Both the position numbers and the translations under genes were made by a program. A DNA stretch of 64,000 nt from Mycobacterium sp. Root265 (GTDB lineage: Bacteria > Actinomycetota > Actinomycetes > Mycobacteriales > Mycobacteriaceae). Under the pieces are notes generated by a model. The model searched no databases. It was not told the origin of the DNA and saw only the letters and a list, made by a program, of their open reading frames with translations. Location: assembly GCF_001428895.1 (NCBI RefSeq), contig NZ_LMJA01000033.1:157615-221614 (forward strand). Reading direction: 5' to 3'. Shown here one piece after another: positions 37,966-49,639 of the stretch; the stretch's first letter is position 1; each line of letters opens with the position of its first letter.

Positions 37966-38415
37966 CTAGACCTTGACGTAGACCACCCGGCTGCCCAGCA
38001 CCACGTCCTGGATCGAACGGCGCCGCACGTCGATGACGACCCACAGCAGACCCACCGGGAACAGCACGCAGGCCACCGCACGGATCAGCGCGATCAACGG
38101 CGACACCCGTCCACCGCGGCGGCCGGTCACCCGCAGCCCCATGGTGACGGCGCCGACGGTGCAACCCGAGACCGTCCAGCACGCGGCCAGATAGAACACC
38201 GCGACGCCGAACATCACCGCCGTGGAGAACACCGCGCTGACCGTCGGGAAGCTGAAGGAGGACGGGTTGAACATCAACCGCGCCAGGATGAGGCCGACAT
38301 AGAGCGCGCCCAGCACGACACCGACGAACAGCAGATCGATGACGGCGGCCACGCCGCGGCTCACTATCCCTGCCGAGCGAGGCTTGCCGAGCGAGTCGAC
38401 AGGCACCGGTCTCAC
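37966..38415 (-). CDS. RDD-family membrane protein
   Basis: A 149-residue protein with three to four hydrophobic segments. The RDD landmarks are SRGVAAVIDLL (the Arg..Asp pair in the first helix), VGAVTMGLRV and the final DVRRRSIQDVVLGSRVV. The role is unclear; some RDD proteins help import or Na+/H+ transport. The first 17 codons are encoded by a short repeat (38371-38402), so the in-frame GTG at 38364 is a real alternative start. The 5' end overlaps the upstream gene by 4 nt. Confidence 0.8.
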   Translation of the reverse strand: MRPVPVDSLGKPRSAGIVSRGVAAVIDLLFVGVVLGALYVGLILARLMFNPSSFSFPTVSAVFSTAVMFGVAVFYLAACWTVSGCTVGAVTMGLRVTGRRGGRVSPLIALIRAVACVLFPVGLLWVVIDVRRRSIQDVVLGSRVVYVKV

Positions 38416-38816
38416 CGCGGCTCCCTGCCCAGCAGGCGGTCGACGAAGCCGGACACCAGATCATCGGCCCGCTCGCTCTGGGTCCGCACATCGGACATCA
38501 CCTCGGCGGTCACCGAATCGGTGGACTGCCTGATGATCGCGGGCAAATCGATCCCGTCCACCACCTCGTTGGCCAGCCCGATGAGGTCGAGCCGTTGCCG
38601 CGCCAAGGTGTTCAGGTCGAGCTCGTCGAGGATCACCTCGATACCGGCGGCCAGCACCCGTTCGCCGCGGGCCTGTAGATCCAGCCGGCTGCGCCGCAGC
38701 CACGGGCCGACCACCGGCAGGCCCTCGGCACCCCGGTAGACCACCGCGGCACCCTCATACGCGGTGGCCACCGCGCCCAGCGCGACGGTCACCGCAGGGT
38801 GTACGGGGTCCGGCAT
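38412..38816 (-). CDS. Hypothetical protein between accD4 and the RDD gene
   Basis: A 134-residue protein, largely helical, with one possible membrane-dipping segment near the N-terminus (ALGAVATAYEGAAVVYRG) and a charged C-terminus (RTQSERADDLVSGFVDRLLGR). I do not recognise the family. ATG at 38816 chosen; an ATG at 38837 would add seven residues. It follows accD4 at 92 nt and overlaps the RDD gene by 4 nt, so it probably belongs to the same transcript. Confidence 0.7.
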   Translation of the reverse strand: MPDPVHPAVTVALGAVATAYEGAAVVYRGAEGLPVVGPWLRRSRLDLQARGERVLAAGIEVILDELDLNTLARQRLDLIGLANEVVDGIDLPAIIRQSTDSVTAEVMSDVRTQSERADDLVSGFVDRLLGREPR

Positions 38817-38907
38817 CGTTGAATCGTAGTAGGCCACAGCGACCCGCCACCGCGTACTGCTCGATACCCGCGGCGGCTTCTGCAGGGATCACCGCCGGGG
38901 CGGACAG

Positions 38908-40482
38908 CTACAGCGGCGTCAGGCCGTGCTTGCGCAGCACCTTGCTGACGGGCTGCTTGTCGCGCAGCAGCCGCAGCGACTTACGGATCAGCAGCCGGGT
39001 CTGGTGCGGTTCGATGACGCCGTCGATGTAGCCGCGTTCGGCGGCGATCCACGGGGTCGCCAGGTTGGCGTTGTAGCCCTCGATGAAATCGGCCCGGATC
39101 TTCTGCACCTCGGGTGAGGTCGGATCGGGGAAGCGCTTCACCAGCAGCTGCGCGGCACCCTCGGCGCCGATCACGGCGATGCGCGCGGTGGGCCAGGCAT
39201 AGTTCAGGTCCGCCGACAGCTGCTTGGAACCCATCACCGCGTACCCGCCGCCGTAGGCCTTGCGCACGACGATGGTCACCTTGGGCACATCGGCCTCGAC
39301 GATCGCGTTGAAGAACCGGCCGCCGCGCTTGATGATGCCGCCCTTCTCCTCCTCGAGACCCGGCATGGCGCCGGGGGTGTCGACGACGAAAACCAGCGGC
39401 AGGTTGAACGAATCGCAGAACCGGATGAACCCGGCCGCCTTGTCGGACGCCTCGTTGCCCACCGCGCCGGACATGTGCATCGGCTGGTTGGCGATCACCC
39501 CGACGGGGCGGCCGTCGACGCGGGCGAACGCGGTGATCATCGACGGGCTGCGCTGTTCGGCGATCTCGAACAGGTCGCCGTCATCGAAGATCCGGAGCAG
39601 GATCTCGTGCATGTCGTAGGCCTGGTTGTCCGAGTCCGGCACGATCGTGTCGAGTTCCAGATCGGACGGGGTGATCTCGGGCTCCAGGCCCGGGTTGACG
39701 ATGGGCACATCGTCGAAGTGGTTGGACGGCAGGAAACTCAGGTAGTCCCGCACGTACTGGTAGGCGGCCGACTCCGACTCGACGACCTTGTGGATGTTGC
39801 CGCGCTGCGCCTGCACGTCGGCGCCACCGAGTTCGTCGAAGGTGACGTCCTCACCGGTGACGTCCTTGATGACATCCGGGCCGGTGATGAACATGTAGCC
39901 CTGATCGCGCACCGCGACAACGAGATCGGTCTGGATGGGCGAGTACACCGCGCCACCGGCGCACTTGCCGAAGATCAGCGAGATCTCCGGGACCAGGCCG
40001 CGCAGCATCTCGTGGCGGCGGCCGAGTTCGGCGTACCAGGCCAGCGAGGTGGCGGTGTCCTGGATGCGGGCGCCCGCCGAGTCGTTGATGCCGATGATCG
40101 GGCAGCCGACCATGGCCACCCATTCCATGAGCTTGGCGACCTTGCGGCCGAACATCTCGCCGACCGAACCCTGGAACACGGTCTGGTCGTGGCTGAACAC
40201 GCCGACGGGGCGGCCGTCGATGGTGCCGTGACCGGTCACCACACCGTCACCGAAGAACGCGTTCGGATCGCCGGGGGTCTTGGCCAGTGCGCCGATCTCC
40301 AGGAAGCTGCCCGGGTCCAGCAGCTCATGGATGCGGGCGCGGGCGCTGGGGATGCCCTTCTTGTCGCGCCGGGCCTTGGCCTTCTCGTCGCCGGGATCCT
40401 TTGCCAGTTCCAGCTTCTCGCGGAGCTCGGCGAGCTTCTCGGCGGTGGTGTGCAACTTGGGCTGCACCGGGGTTTCCGTCAC
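38908..40482 (-). CDS. accD4: Acyl-CoA carboxylase beta subunit AccD4
   Basis: A 524-residue carboxyltransferase, orthologue of Rv3799c. AccD4 with AccA3 and AccE5 carboxylates the long acyl-CoA that becomes the alpha branch of mycolic acids. Both crotonase-like halves are present: [11 protein letters not shown] with [11 protein letters not shown] in the N half, and [11 protein letters not shown] with [13 protein letters not shown] in the C half, holding the paired oxyanion glycines. Its ATG overlaps the pks13 stop by 4 nt. Confidence 0.96.
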   Translation of the reverse strand: MTETPVQPKLHTTAEKLAELREKLELAKDPGDEKAKARRDKKGIPSARARIHELLDPGSFLEIGALAKTPGDPNAFFGDGVVTGHGTIDGRPVGVFSHDQTVFQGSVGEMFGRKVAKLMEWVAMVGCPIIGINDSAGARIQDTATSLAWYAELGRRHEMLRGLVPEISLIFGKCAGGAVYSPIQTDLVVAVRDQGYMFITGPDVIKDVTGEDVTFDELGGADVQAQRGNIHKVVESESAAYQYVRDYLSFLPSNHFDDVPIVNPGLEPEITPSDLELDTIVPDSDNQAYDMHEILLRIFDDGDLFEIAEQRSPSMITAFARVDGRPVGVIANQPMHMSGAVGNEASDKAAGFIRFCDSFNLPLVFVVDTPGAMPGLEEEKGGIIKRGGRFFNAIVEADVPKVTIVVRKAYGGGYAVMGSKQLSADLNYAWPTARIAVIGAEGAAQLLVKRFPDPTSPEVQKIRADFIEGYNANLATPWIAAERGYIDGVIEPHQTRLLIRKSLRLLRDKQPVSKVLRKHGLTPL

Positions 40483-43400
40483 TTGGAGTCCTTCTCAGCT
40501 TCGATGCGGTTGATGGCCTCGCTCATGTGAGCTCCGACCTTCGCGATATAGGGCTCGTCGATGGCCTGGATGTGCTCACCACCGATCGGCACCACTTCCA
40601 GCTCGGAAACGTAGTCGCCCCAGCCGCCGTCGGGCTTGCGGGTGGCGTACGCCGGCTCGAAGACGATGGCGTCATCGTGGTACCGGTCGGCCAGATACAG
40701 CGTGACAGGCCCGTCGTAGGGCTGGATCTCGATGGTGGACAGTGCGCGGTTGTCCAGATACGAGGTGCGCTGGTGCTCGATGATGCCGCCCGGGATCTGC
40801 ACACCGCTCTGCGACACCAGGTCCAGGACGTACTTCACCTGGCCCTCGTCGTCGAGCTTCTCCAGGTCCTCATAGGGGATCTCGGGGATCTCCACGTTGA
40901 AGGTGCGTTGGGCGAACAGCGCGTACCGGTCCCAGCGGGCCCGCATGCCCTCCTTGGACTGGTCGATCGGCTCACCGGGCAGCGCGAGGTCGATGAGCCC
41001 GACGAACCGCACATCGGCACCGGCCCGCTTGAGCCCGATGGCGCAGGCGTAGGCCAGCGCACCGCCCAGGGACCAGCCGGCCAGCACGAACGGGCCGTCG
41101 TGCAGTTCCAGCAGCTTGGGCACGTACTCGGCGGCCCGCTCCTCGATGGATCCCTCGACCCGTTCGATGCCGTACACCGGGACCTCTGCGGGCAACCGGT
41201 TGATGAGCGGCTCGTAGACCACGGTGGACCCGCCGGCCGGGTGGAACACGAACAGCGGCAAGGCGTTCGAGCCCTCGGGGGCCGCACGCAGGGTGCGCAC
41301 GAATCCGTCGACCACGCCGTCTTCGAGCTGGTTGCGGACGTGGGTGGCCAGTTCCTCGATGGTCCTGGCCGAGGTCACGTTCTCGACGGTGATGGTGCCC
41401 TCGGCACGTTCGGACAGCCTCTCGGCCAGCTTGGTGGCGGCCGCCGCATCGATCGTGGGCAGCTCGTTGAAGATGCCGCCGGGCGACTTGCCGGTCACGA
41501 TCGCCCAGGTGGCGAAGGTGACGCGCTCGGCTGCGTCACGTGGGGGGACGTCGGCGCCCAGCGCCTCGGTGACCGCCTCCTGGGTGAGCACCTTCGCCGC
41601 GGCCGCAGCCGCGGTCGCGCTCGGCTTCGCGGGAGCACCCTGCGCCGGTCCGCTCGGATCCGTTGGTGGCGGCGGGATCTCGATACCCACCTCGGCCAGC
41701 GATTCGACGGTGTCGTCGGTCTGCTCCGCTGCGATCGGATGCCCTGCCTCGGCCAGCTTGGCCTCCAACTCGGCGACCGTGGTCGCCCCGCCCATGAGCT
41801 CAGCCTGCGCGGCGGCGATCTCCTCGGCGCTCTGCCCCTTCTGCGCCTCGGCCAGTTCGCCGACCTCGTCGCGGTGCTCGATGGCGTACTGGATCAGCTT
41901 CTCCACCGCGTACAGGTTGGCATCGCGCACCGCGGTCAACTGGATCGGTGGCAGGTCGAAGTCGTACTCGACGCGGTTCTTGATACGCACGGCCATCAGG
42001 GAATCCAGGCCGAGTTCGATCAGCGGCACCTCCCAGGGCAGGTCCTCGGGCTCATAGCCCATGGCGCTGCCGACGATGGTTCCCAGCCGATCGGCGACCG
42101 TCTCGCCGGTGTCCGGGGACCATTTGGCGAAGTTCGCCCCGATGTTGGCACCGGCGGTGAGGTTATCGGCCTCGAACGCCGGGGCGGACTCCTCGACAAC
42201 GGCTGGTGCGGCGGCGATCTCGGCGACGGTGCCCGCGCCGACGGCGATCGGCAGCACGGCCTGCTGGCCGCCGCGGCTGACGATGGCGTCGTAGACGAGC
42301 GTGAAGGATTCGTCGATGCGGGCGTGCACCTGCACCGTCGCCCCACCGGGGTGCCGGGTGAGCGTGGTGACCAGGCGGGCATTGTCGGCCGGGACCGCAC
42401 GCTGCTCGAACGCGGTCAGCTGGGCATCGGGAAGCACCTGCACGGCAGCGGCTTTCACCAACGCCGACAGGTCGGCCGCACCGTCTGGTGCGTACTCCCA
42501 GACGTGGCGACCATCCGGGGTGGCCACGTGGGTGCCGGGCATGAGGACCGAGCTGTCGCCGGTGAACCGGGCGTCCAGCCAGTGCTGCTTGCGGCGGAAG
42601 CGGGTGAGCGGGATATCGGCGTAGTCCAGGGCGCCGGCCAGGCCGCGGGACCGCCGCGGGAACAGCGAGCGCGGGTCCAGATCGTGGCCGTGCACGAACA
42701 GGGTGGCCATCGCCACCGTCATCGAGTCGACCTCGTCCTGCTTGCGGGCCAGGGTGGCGATCAGCTGGGCGTCGTGCAGACCTGCCGACGCGGTGGTCAG
42801 CCCGACCTGCATGAGCGCCACCGGGTTCGGCGCCAGCTCCAGGAAGGTGGTGTGCCCGTTGTCCACGGCGTTGCGGATGCCGTGGGTGAAGTAGACGCTG
42901 TGCCGCAGCCCCTTCTTCCAGTAGTCCACATCGTGGATGGGGTCCGCGCCGACGCGAATCAGCTGACCCTCGTGCACCGTCGAGTAGTACGGGACCTTCG
43001 TCGGGCGTGCGTCGATGCCCTGGATCTCGGCGGCGAGTTCACCGAGCAGCGGATCCATCTGCTGGGTGTGGCTGGCGCCCTTGGTCTGGAACTTGCGGGC
43101 GAACTTGCCCTCGGACTCGGCGCGGGCGATGATCGCGTCGACCTGCTCGGGCGGACCGCCGATGACGGTCTGGGTCGGTGCGGCGTAGACGCACACCTCC
43201 AGATCCGGGAAGTCGGAGAACACCGTCTTGATCTCGTCGGTCGAGTACTCGACCAGGGCCATCAGCCGGATGTACTCGCCGAACAGCATCGCCTCGCCCT
43301 CACCCATCAGGTGGGCGCGCGAGCAGATGGTGCGGGTGGCGTCCTCCAGCGACAGACCGCCGGAGAAGTACGCGGCGGCGGCCTCGCCGAGCGACTGTCC

Positions 43401-45770
43401 CACCAGCGCACCGGGTTTGGCGCCGTGCGCCTTGAGCACCTCACCGAGGGCGACCTGGATGGCGAAGATGACGGTCTGAGTGGTCTCGATGCCGTAGTCC
43501 TGGGAGTCGTCCAGGATGAGTTCGACGACGGAATAGCCGCGCTCGTCCTGCACGTGGGCGTCGACCTTGTTGATCCACTCGGCGAAGATCTCGTTGCGCA
43601 GGTACAGGCTCTTGCCCATCTTGCGGTGCTGGGCACCGAAACCGGCGAGCACCCACACGGGTCCGTTGGTGACCGGACCGTCGGCGGCCAGCACCAGCGG
43701 GCTGGGCTTGCCGTCGGCGAGCGCACGCAGGCCCTTGACGGCCTCATCGTGGTCGTGGGCCAGCACCACGGCGCGGGAACGGCCGTGGTTGCGCCGCGAC
43801 AGCGACCGGCCGATGGACTCCAGTGACGAGGCGCGCCCGGCCTCGCTGTCGATCCAGTCCGCGAGTTCTGCGGCGGCGGTGCGCTTGCGGGAGGTCAGGA
43901 ACCCGGACAGGAACAGCGGCACCACCGGTGCCGGTTGCTCCTGGGACTCGAGCTCCTCGCGGGCCACCTCGAGCAGTCGCTTGGCCTCGTCGGTCAGCCC
44001 GGGCAGTTCGTAGCTGCCCTCGTCGTAGCTGGGGTACTCGGGCTCGTCGGTGACGAACTCGCCGTACTCGTCCATCCGCACGCCGCCGACGGACACCGCT
44101 TCCTGCGCCGGCTTCTCTTCGGCGACAGGAGCTTCGGGTTCCGGCTCGACCAGGTCGGCGGCCAGCACCTCACGCAGCACCAGGTGGGCGTTGGCCCCGC
44201 CGAAACCGAAGCCCGAGACACCGGCGATGGCGTGCCCGCTGTAGCGAGGCCAGTCGCTGACGGTGTCGTTGACCTTCAGATGTTCCTTGTCGAAATCGAT
44301 GTACGGGTTGGGCCCGGCGTAGTTGATCGACGGCGGCAGCTTGTCGTGCTGCAGCGACAGCGCCATCTTTGCAAGGCTGGCCGCGCCGGCCGCTGATTCC
44401 AGGTGTCCCACATTGGATTTCACCGCGCCCAGCAGCGCAGGCTTGTCATCGGCGCGGCCCAGGCCGATCACCCGGCCGAGCGCGTCGGCCTCGATCGGGT
44501 CACCCAGGATGGTGCCGGTGCCGTGCGCCTCGACGTAGTCGACATCGCGCGGGTTGATCCCGGCGTCCTTGTAGGCCTTGCGCAGCACCGCGGCCTGGGC
44601 GTCCGGGTTCGGCGCCAGCATGCCGTTGGAGCGCCCGTCGTGGTTGACCGCGCTGCCGGCGATGACGGCGATGATCTCGTCACCGTCGCGCCGGGCGTCG
44701 GCGACCCGCTTGAGCACCAGCATGCCGCCGCCCTCGGACCGGGCGTAGCCGTTGGCATCCGAGGAGAACGACTTGCACCGGCCGTCCGGGGCGAGCACGC
44801 CACCGACCTCGTCGAAGCCGATGGTGACGATCGGGGTCACCATGGCGTTCACGCCGCCGACGATCGCCACGTCGATCTCACCGGAGCGCAGCGCACGCAC
44901 ACCCTGGTGGGTGGCAACCAGCGAGCTGGAGCAGGCGGTGTCGATGGATTCGGACGGTCCGCGGAAGTCGTAGAAGTAGGACACCCGGTTGGCGATGATG
45001 GAGCTGGTGGTGCCGGTGATGGCGTACGGGTGCGCGGTGGTGGGATCCGCCACCGCCAGGAACATGTAGTCGTTGTTCGAACTGCCCACGTACACACCGA
45101 CATCGCCGCCACGCAGGCTGGAGGCCGGGATGCGGGCGTGCTCGAGGGCTTCCCAGGTCAGCTCCAGCGCCATCCGCTGCTGCGGGTCGAGGTTGTCGGC
45201 CTCCATCTTCGACAGTGCGAAGAACTCGGAGTCGAAACCCTTGATATCGGAGAGGTAGCCGCCGCGGGTGTGCGCCTTGGCGACCCGCTCGGCGATGCGG
45301 GGCTCGCCCAGGAATTCCGACCAGCGACCCTCGGGCAGATCCGAGCTGGCGTCGCGGCCCTCGAGCAGGGCGGCCCACATCTCGTCGGCGCTGTTCATAT
45401 CGCCGGGGAACCGGGTGGCCAGACCGACGATCGCGATGTCGTCGACGCCGGGCGCGCGGGTCCAGTCCTCGTCGGCGTCGAGCACGGGTTCGGGCTCGCC
45501 CTCGACGATGACGGTGGCCAGCGACTCGATGGTCGGGTTGCGGAACACCACGGTGGCGGTCAGGGTGACGCCGGTCAGATCCTCGATATCGCTGGCCATG
45601 GCCACCGCGTCCCGCGAGGACAGCCCCAGCTCGACCACCGGCGCCGACTCGTTGATGGTGTCGGCCGACTGGCCGGTCGCGTTGGCGATCCAGTTGCGCA
45701 GCCATTCGCGCATCTCGTTGACGGTGATGTCGCCCCGTACGGCTGGTGAATTATCTTGTGCTTCAGTCAT
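40479..45770 (-). CDS. pks13: Polyketide synthase Pks13 (mycolic acid condensase)
   Basis: A 1763-residue type I synthase that condenses the meromycolic chain from FadD32 with the AccD4-carboxylated chain. Domains in order: N-terminal ACP (Ser52 in ELGLSSRDA), ketosynthase (Cys280 in DTACSSS, then HGTGT and KSNVGHLE), acyltransferase (Ser793 in GQSLGEA), C-terminal ACP (Ser1257 in ELGLDSLMA) and thioesterase (Ser1567 in GWSLGG, His near GGEHIQ). Length is close to the tuberculosis protein (1733). There is an Ala-rich linker before the thioesterase. ATG 45770 chosen; GTG 45776 is possible. It sits between fadD32 and accD4. Confidence 0.97.
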   Translation of the reverse strand: MTEAQDNSPAVRGDITVNEMREWLRNWIANATGQSADTINESAPVVELGLSSRDAVAMASDIEDLTGVTLTATVVFRNPTIESLATVIVEGEPEPVLDADEDWTRAPGVDDIAIVGLATRFPGDMNSADEMWAALLEGRDASSDLPEGRWSEFLGEPRIAERVAKAHTRGGYLSDIKGFDSEFFALSKMEADNLDPQQRMALELTWEALEHARIPASSLRGGDVGVYVGSSNNDYMFLAVADPTTAHPYAITGTTSSIIANRVSYFYDFRGPSESIDTACSSSLVATHQGVRALRSGEIDVAIVGGVNAMVTPIVTIGFDEVGGVLAPDGRCKSFSSDANGYARSEGGGMLVLKRVADARRDGDEIIAVIAGSAVNHDGRSNGMLAPNPDAQAAVLRKAYKDAGINPRDVDYVEAHGTGTILGDPIEADALGRVIGLGRADDKPALLGAVKSNVGHLESAAGAASLAKMALSLQHDKLPPSINYAGPNPYIDFDKEHLKVNDTVSDWPRYSGHAIAGVSGFGFGGANAHLVLREVLAADLVEPEPEAPVAEEKPAQEAVSVGGVRMDEYGEFVTDEPEYPSYDEGSYELPGLTDEAKRLLEVAREELESQEQPAPVVPLFLSGFLTSRKRTAAAELADWIDSEAGRASSLESIGRSLSRRNHGRSRAVVLAHDHDEAVKGLRALADGKPSPLVLAADGPVTNGPVWVLAGFGAQHRKMGKSLYLRNEIFAEWINKVDAHVQDERGYSVVELILDDSQDYGIETTQTVIFAIQVALGEVLKAHGAKPGALVGQSLGEAAAAYFSGGLSLEDATRTICSRAHLMGEGEAMLFGEYIRLMALVEYSTDEIKTVFSDFPDLEVCVYAAPTQTVIGGPPEQVDAIIARAESEGKFARKFQTKGASHTQQMDPLLGELAAEIQGIDARPTKVPYYSTVHEGQLIRVGADPIHDVDYWKKGLRHSVYFTHGIRNAVDNGHTTFLELAPNPVALMQVGLTTASAGLHDAQLIATLARKQDEVDSMTVAMATLFVHGHDLDPRSLFPRRSRGLAGALDYADIPLTRFRRKQHWLDARFTGDSSVLMPGTHVATPDGRHVWEYAPDGAADLSALVKAAAVQVLPDAQLTAFEQRAVPADNARLVTTLTRHPGGATVQVHARIDESFTLVYDAIVSRGGQQAVLPIAVGAGTVAEIAAAPAVVEESAPAFEADNLTAGANIGANFAKWSPDTGETVADRLGTIVGSAMGYEPEDLPWEVPLIELGLDSLMAVRIKNRVEYDFDLPPIQLTAVRDANLYAVEKLIQYAIEHRDEVGELAEAQKGQSAEEIAAAQAELMGGATTVAELEAKLAEAGHPIAAEQTDDTVESLAEVGIEIPPPPTDPSGPAQGAPAKPSATAAAAAAKVLTQEAVTEALGADVPPRDAAERVTFATWAIVTGKSPGGIFNELPTIDAAAATKLAERLSERAEGTITVENVTSARTIEELATHVRNQLEDGVVDGFVRTLRAAPEGSNALPLFVFHPAGGSTVVYEPLINRLPAEVPVYGIERVEGSIEERAAEYVPKLLELHDGPFVLAGWSLGGALAYACAIGLKRAGADVRFVGLIDLALPGEPIDQSKEGMRARWDRYALFAQRTFNVEIPEIPYEDLEKLDDEGQVKYVLDLVSQSGVQIPGGIIEHQRTSYLDNRALSTIEIQPYDGPVTLYLADRYHDDAIVFEPAYATRKPDGGWGDYVSELEVVPIGGEHIQAIDEPYIAKVGAHMSEAINRIEAEKDSK

Positions 45771-45831
45771 TTCCACTGTTCACTTTCGCCGCCGTGCGGC
45801 CTTGGTAACGCGGCCGGAAACTCAGTCGGTC

Positions 45832-47721
45832 TCAGTCGGTCTCATCGGGGAAGTCGTTGGCGATCTTGCCGCTGCGCAGGCTGCCGTCCAGGTAGCCGGC
45901 ACGGCAGGCGCGACGGCCGATCTTGCCGCTGGAGGTACGCGGGATGGCGCCCGCCGAGGTGAGCAGCACGTCGCGGACGGTGACACCGTGGCGCACCGCG
46001 ATGGCGGCCCGGATGTCGTCGATGATCGGGGCCAGCTCCAGCTTGTGCGAACCGGCCGCCCGCTCGGCGACGATCACCAGCTGCTCGGAGGTGTCCTCGG
46101 CATCGAACTTCAGCCCGGCGTGCGAGTCGTCGAATACTTCCTTGGGCAGCTGGTTGGCCGGGACCGAGAAGGCCGCGACGAACCCGGTGCGCAGCGCCTT
46201 GGAGGATTCCTGCGCGGAGTACTCCAGGTCCTGCGGGTAATGGTTGCGGCCGTCGATGATCACCAGGTCCTTGACGCGGCCGGTGATGTAGAGGTCGCCG
46301 TCGTGGAACGCGCCGTAGTCACCGGTGCGCACCCAGGTCGCGTCATCGGCCGCGCCCTCGGCATGCGACTCGCTGATCCGCGACTTGAGGATGTTGTGGA
46401 AGGTCTCGCGGCTCTCCTGGTCCTTGCCCCAGTAGCCGGTGCCCATGTTCTGGCCGCTGATCCAGATCTCACCGATCTGACCGTCGGGCAGTTCGGTGGC
46501 GGCTTCGGCGTCCACGATCACGGCCCATTCCGAGACGCCGACCTTGCCGGCGGAGGCCTGCGCGACGGCGGACTCCGAGTCGGCGTCCACCTCGACGATG
46601 CGGCCGGTGTTCAGCGCGTCCCGGTCGACGTAGATGATCTTGGGCTCTTCCGATGCCGGGGTCGTCGACACGAACAGTGTCGCCTCGGCCAGTCCATAGG
46701 ACGGCTTGATCGCCTTGGGCTGGAACCCGTAGGGCCCGAATGCCTCGTTGAAGCGGCGCACCGTGGCCGCCGAGATGGGCTCGCTGCCGTTGAGGACGGC
46801 CTTGACATTGGACAGGTCCAGTGGCGGCTCGCCGTCCTTGGGCAGACCGCGCGCCGCGGCGTGATCGAAGGCGAAGTTCGGGGCCACCGAGATGACACCG
46901 CCGGTGTCATCGGGCTTGCGGGCCATCTCCCGGATCCAGCGGCTGGGCCGGCGCACGAACGCGGCCGGCGTCATGAAGGTGAAGTTGTGTCCGATCATCG
47001 GCGACAACAGCGCGGTGATCAGACCCATGTCATGGAAGAAGGGCAGCCAGGACAGGCCGCGGTCGCCCTCCTCGGCTTCCAGCGCCTCGATGATCTGGAC
47101 GATGTTGGTGGCCAGATTGAGGTGGGTGATCTGCACACCGGTCGGGATGCGCGTCGAGCCCGAGGTGTACTGCAGGTAGGCGACCGTGTCGATGGTGACA
47201 TCGAGCGGTTCCCAGGTGCTGGCGACCTCGGCGGGGACGGCGTCCACGGCGATGACGCGCGGGCGCTGGTTGGCCGGACGGCTGCGGAAGAACTTGCGCA
47301 CGCCCTCGGCGGCTGCGGTGGTGGTCAGGATGGCAGAGGGCTGGCAGTTGTCCAGCACGGCGTGCAGACGACCGACGTGGCCCGGCTCGGACGGGTCGAA
47401 CAGCGGCACCGCGATGCGGCCGGCGTAGATGGCGCCGTACATGGCGACCAGGTAGTCCAGGTTCTGCGGACAGAGGATGGCGACGCGGTCGCCGACCTCG
47501 GTGACCTGCTGCAGGCGCGCCGCGACGGCGCGGTTGCGTGCGCTGAACTGGGCCCAGGTCATATCGCACTCGACACCGTCACGCTCGGTGGAGTAGTCCA
47601 GGAAACGATAGGCGAGCTTGTCGCCGCGGACCTTCGCCCAGCGCTCGACGTGGGAAACGATGCTGGCGCTGTCGGGGAACTTGATCTGACCGTTCTTGAT
47701 GAACGGGTTATGGAACGGCAT
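45832..47721 (-). CDS. fadD32: Fatty-acyl-AMP ligase FadD32
   Basis: A 629-residue adenylating enzyme that activates meromycolic acid as acyl-AMP and loads it onto the N-terminal ACP of Pks13. The AMP-binding P-loop-like motif [11 protein letters not shown], the [11 protein letters not shown] segment, VRTGDYG and the C-terminal lysine region [17 protein letters not shown] are intact. ATG at 47721 is preceded by AGGAG and gives the MPFHNPF N-terminus of the family. It heads the fadD32-pks13-accD4 operon; pks13 begins 61 nt downstream. Confidence 0.97.
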   Translation of the reverse strand: MPFHNPFIKNGQIKFPDSASIVSHVERWAKVRGDKLAYRFLDYSTERDGVECDMTWAQFSARNRAVAARLQQVTEVGDRVAILCPQNLDYLVAMYGAIYAGRIAVPLFDPSEPGHVGRLHAVLDNCQPSAILTTTAAAEGVRKFFRSRPANQRPRVIAVDAVPAEVASTWEPLDVTIDTVAYLQYTSGSTRIPTGVQITHLNLATNIVQIIEALEAEEGDRGLSWLPFFHDMGLITALLSPMIGHNFTFMTPAAFVRRPSRWIREMARKPDDTGGVISVAPNFAFDHAAARGLPKDGEPPLDLSNVKAVLNGSEPISAATVRRFNEAFGPYGFQPKAIKPSYGLAEATLFVSTTPASEEPKIIYVDRDALNTGRIVEVDADSESAVAQASAGKVGVSEWAVIVDAEAATELPDGQIGEIWISGQNMGTGYWGKDQESRETFHNILKSRISESHAEGAADDATWVRTGDYGAFHDGDLYITGRVKDLVIIDGRNHYPQDLEYSAQESSKALRTGFVAAFSVPANQLPKEVFDDSHAGLKFDAEDTSEQLVIVAERAAGSHKLELAPIIDDIRAAIAVRHGVTVRDVLLTSAGAIPRTSSGKIGRRACRAGYLDGSLRSGKIANDFPDETD

Positions 47722-47910
47722 CAAATACTCCTGTCACAGCACACTCATCGCACGGTCGGCGCGAGCCTCCGGAATCGTACCGGGGCGGCGGATTCTGGCC
47801 GATGGACGAACCACTGACCGACCACTCACTACTCTTAGTTTTCTCTTAATGTTAGGTGACCGATTCCCGCAGGCCAAATCTGGTTACCGGCGAGTCGCTT
47901 TTCCCGGGAC

Positions 47911-47970
47911 GAGCCAGGGCGAGCGCAGCGACGGGAGGACGGGCCAGGGCGAGCGCAGCGACGGGAGGAC
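47911..47970. repeat. Tandem 30-bp repeat between fadD32 and the cutinase gene
   Basis: Two adjacent 30-bp units (47911-47940 and 47941-47970) differ at one base and share GCCAGGGCGAGCGCAGCGAC. They lie just past the 3' end of the cutinase-like gene in the 258-bp gap before fadD32. Also in the gap, an AT-rich stretch near 47835-47860 could carry the fadD32 promoter. The core resembles the repeats at 11471 and 22486. Confidence 0.85.
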
Positions 47971-47979
47971 GAACAAGCT

Positions 47980-48996
47980 CTACTCGTGCTTGGGATGCGG
48001 CGCGTTCTCGATCAGCCCGCGGGCCCAGTCCAGGGTCCACTGCGGTGCCGCCTTGCCGTCGAGCGTCCAGAACTGCGGGGTGTTGTACAGCGCATGCACC
48101 GGACCTTTGGTGCTGCCCAGCAGGGTTTCCAGGGTGGCGGGCAGGTTCCCGACCGAAAATGCCGACTCGGGGGCCGCGCAGATCAGATCGCCGGAACCGC
48201 AGATCTGATAGGTGCGGTCATCGAGCGCGCCGAATCCGCCGTCGCGAGGACCTGTCATCGACAGTCCCAGCGCGGAGAGCATCGGCAGCTCGTGCAGGGT
48301 GATTTCGGCACCCTGCCCGGGCGGGTTGGGGCTCAGGTTCTGGCCGACGCCGTCCTGCCTGCGGCCGTCGGCGATCAACATGGCGCCGAGCACCAGATCC
48401 TGATCCACCGGTCCGCGGCCGTTGCCGATATCGCTGGCGATGTCACCGGCGATCACCGCGCCCTGCGAGAAACCCACCAGCACATAGCTTGTCAGCGGGC
48501 ACCGGTTGTTCATATCGGTCATCGCGCGCACCGTCGCGTTGAAACCCTCGGTGCGGCTGTCGTTGTAGGACATCTGGCCGTCGGCGGAGAACGGATTGTG
48601 GAACTGCGCCGTGTAGGGAACCGTGTAGATCTCCATCCGGTCGGTGCCGAACTCGGCGCGCAGCGGATTGGTCACGTTGAGCAGCAGCGCGATCGGGAAC
48701 TGCACCGGGTTGTACGGATCGAGTTGCGGCGAGGACTCCCAGGTGCCCGGGATCGAGACCAGCTGCACGTCCGGGCAGCTGGCGTCCTGGAACTCCGGTC
48801 GCGGCTTGCCCGTGGACGGCACGGCCGACGGCACATCGGTCGGTGCGCCGGGCTGGGTGGCGATCGGCGGGGTGTCGGGCTGGCGCATGAAGACCACGAC
48901 GCCGGCGACGACCACCGCCACCAATACCGCGACCGCCACGGCCGCGGCCAGCGCGAGAATGCGGTGCCGTTTACGTCTGCTGTTCTTGGTCGCCAT
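47980..48996 (-). CDS. Cutinase-like esterase Culp6 (Rv3802c-like)
   Basis: A 338-residue protein anchored by one N-terminal membrane helix (about residues 13-36) followed by a Pro/Thr-rich linker and a cutinase-fold domain. The nucleophile is the Ser in [10 protein letters not shown], the acid lies in [13 protein letters not shown] and the His is in GPVHALYN; the disulfide cysteines are placed as in Rv3802c. Rv3802c is an essential phospholipase/thioesterase of the envelope, inhibited by tetrahydrolipstatin, and has been proposed to act in mycolate metabolism. It lies upstream of fadD32 on the same strand, as in M. tuberculosis. Confidence 0.93.
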   Translation of the reverse strand: MATKNSRRKRHRILALAAAVAVAVLVAVVVAGVVVFMRQPDTPPIATQPGAPTDVPSAVPSTGKPRPEFQDASCPDVQLVSIPGTWESSPQLDPYNPVQFPIALLLNVTNPLRAEFGTDRMEIYTVPYTAQFHNPFSADGQMSYNDSRTEGFNATVRAMTDMNNRCPLTSYVLVGFSQGAVIAGDIASDIGNGRGPVDQDLVLGAMLIADGRRQDGVGQNLSPNPPGQGAEITLHELPMLSALGLSMTGPRDGGFGALDDRTYQICGSGDLICAAPESAFSVGNLPATLETLLGSTKGPVHALYNTPQFWTLDGKAAPQWTLDWARGLIENAPHPKHE

Positions 48997-49043
48997 GAGT
49001 CCTTGATGGTCCGTCCTGTGAGCCCTGCGGATAGGCCGTCGGG

Positions 49044-49556
49044 CTAGCAGAGCCGTTCGGTTGCGATGCGAATGTAGTCAGCGGTCGCCGAGTTGACCTC
49101 ACCGACCTCGGGGGCGACCGAGGTGGCGTGCGCATCATCGACATCATCGACATCATCGCGGACCAGCGGCAGCACGAAATCCCACACCGCCTGCTCGGAC
49201 TGTTTCGCCGCGCGGGCCTGGCAGACGTAGGCGCCGATGCTCAGTGCCATCAGCTCGTCGGCGGGCCGCACCCCGGCGTCGGCGAGCGCCTGCAGATAGG
49301 CCTGCTGATGCGGGGTTGCCGCGAAATGATCCTCGGCGTGCCCGTCGTCGCGGATCGCGCTCTGCAGCCCTTGCGCACGCGCATCGGTGGATTGGGCGGC
49401 GGGCTGACCGATGGTGGTCAGCGTGGTGTCGCCCAGCGAACAGCCACTCGTCAGCACGGCGACCGAAGCCAGCATCACCGGGGTCAGCATCACGATCGAC
49501 GGGGATACCACCGGCCGCTTTGCCAGGGTCGCGGTCCACCGTCGGTTGTGCTGCAC
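49044..49556 (-). CDS. DUF732-type secreted lipoprotein
   Basis: About 170 residues. A basic N-terminus (HNRRW..AKRP), a hydrophobic core and the lipobox LTSGC indicate a lipoprotein. The mature part has the DUF732 pattern ([14 protein letters not shown], then a conserved Cys in GAYVCQAR and a C-terminal Cys). The function of this actinobacterial domain is unknown. Start uncertain: GTG 49556 chosen, GTG 49508 and ATG 49490 are alternatives. An Asp-rich run ([11 protein letters not shown]) is encoded by a small CATCGA repeat. Confidence 0.75.
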   Translation of the reverse strand: MQHNRRWTATLAKRPVVSPSIVMLTPVMLASVAVLTSGCSLGDTTLTTIGQPAAQSTDARAQGLQSAIRDDGHAEDHFAATPHQQAYLQALADAGVRPADELMALSIGAYVCQARAAKQSEQAVWDFVLPLVRDDVDDVDDAHATSVAPEVGEVNSATADYIRIATERLC

Positions 49557-49639
49557 GATTCCACGGTACCGGCTGCCCGGCACCCGACCGCGAACCTGAC
49601 TGTGACCGTTATCGCACCGTGGTGCAGTCGATGCCCGGG

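Noticed and set aside
40287-43826. A 1179-codon plus-strand open frame
   Set aside because: It is the antisense shadow of pks13, caused by high GC3; its product has no domain and the sense strand has full Pks13 motifs.
45268-47817. An 849-codon plus-strand open frame
   Set aside because: Antisense shadow of fadD32 and the start of pks13; no recognisable protein.
49140-49165. CATCGACAT direct repeat
   Set aside because: A trivial codon repeat inside the DUF732 protein (Asp-Asp-Val units), not an independent element.
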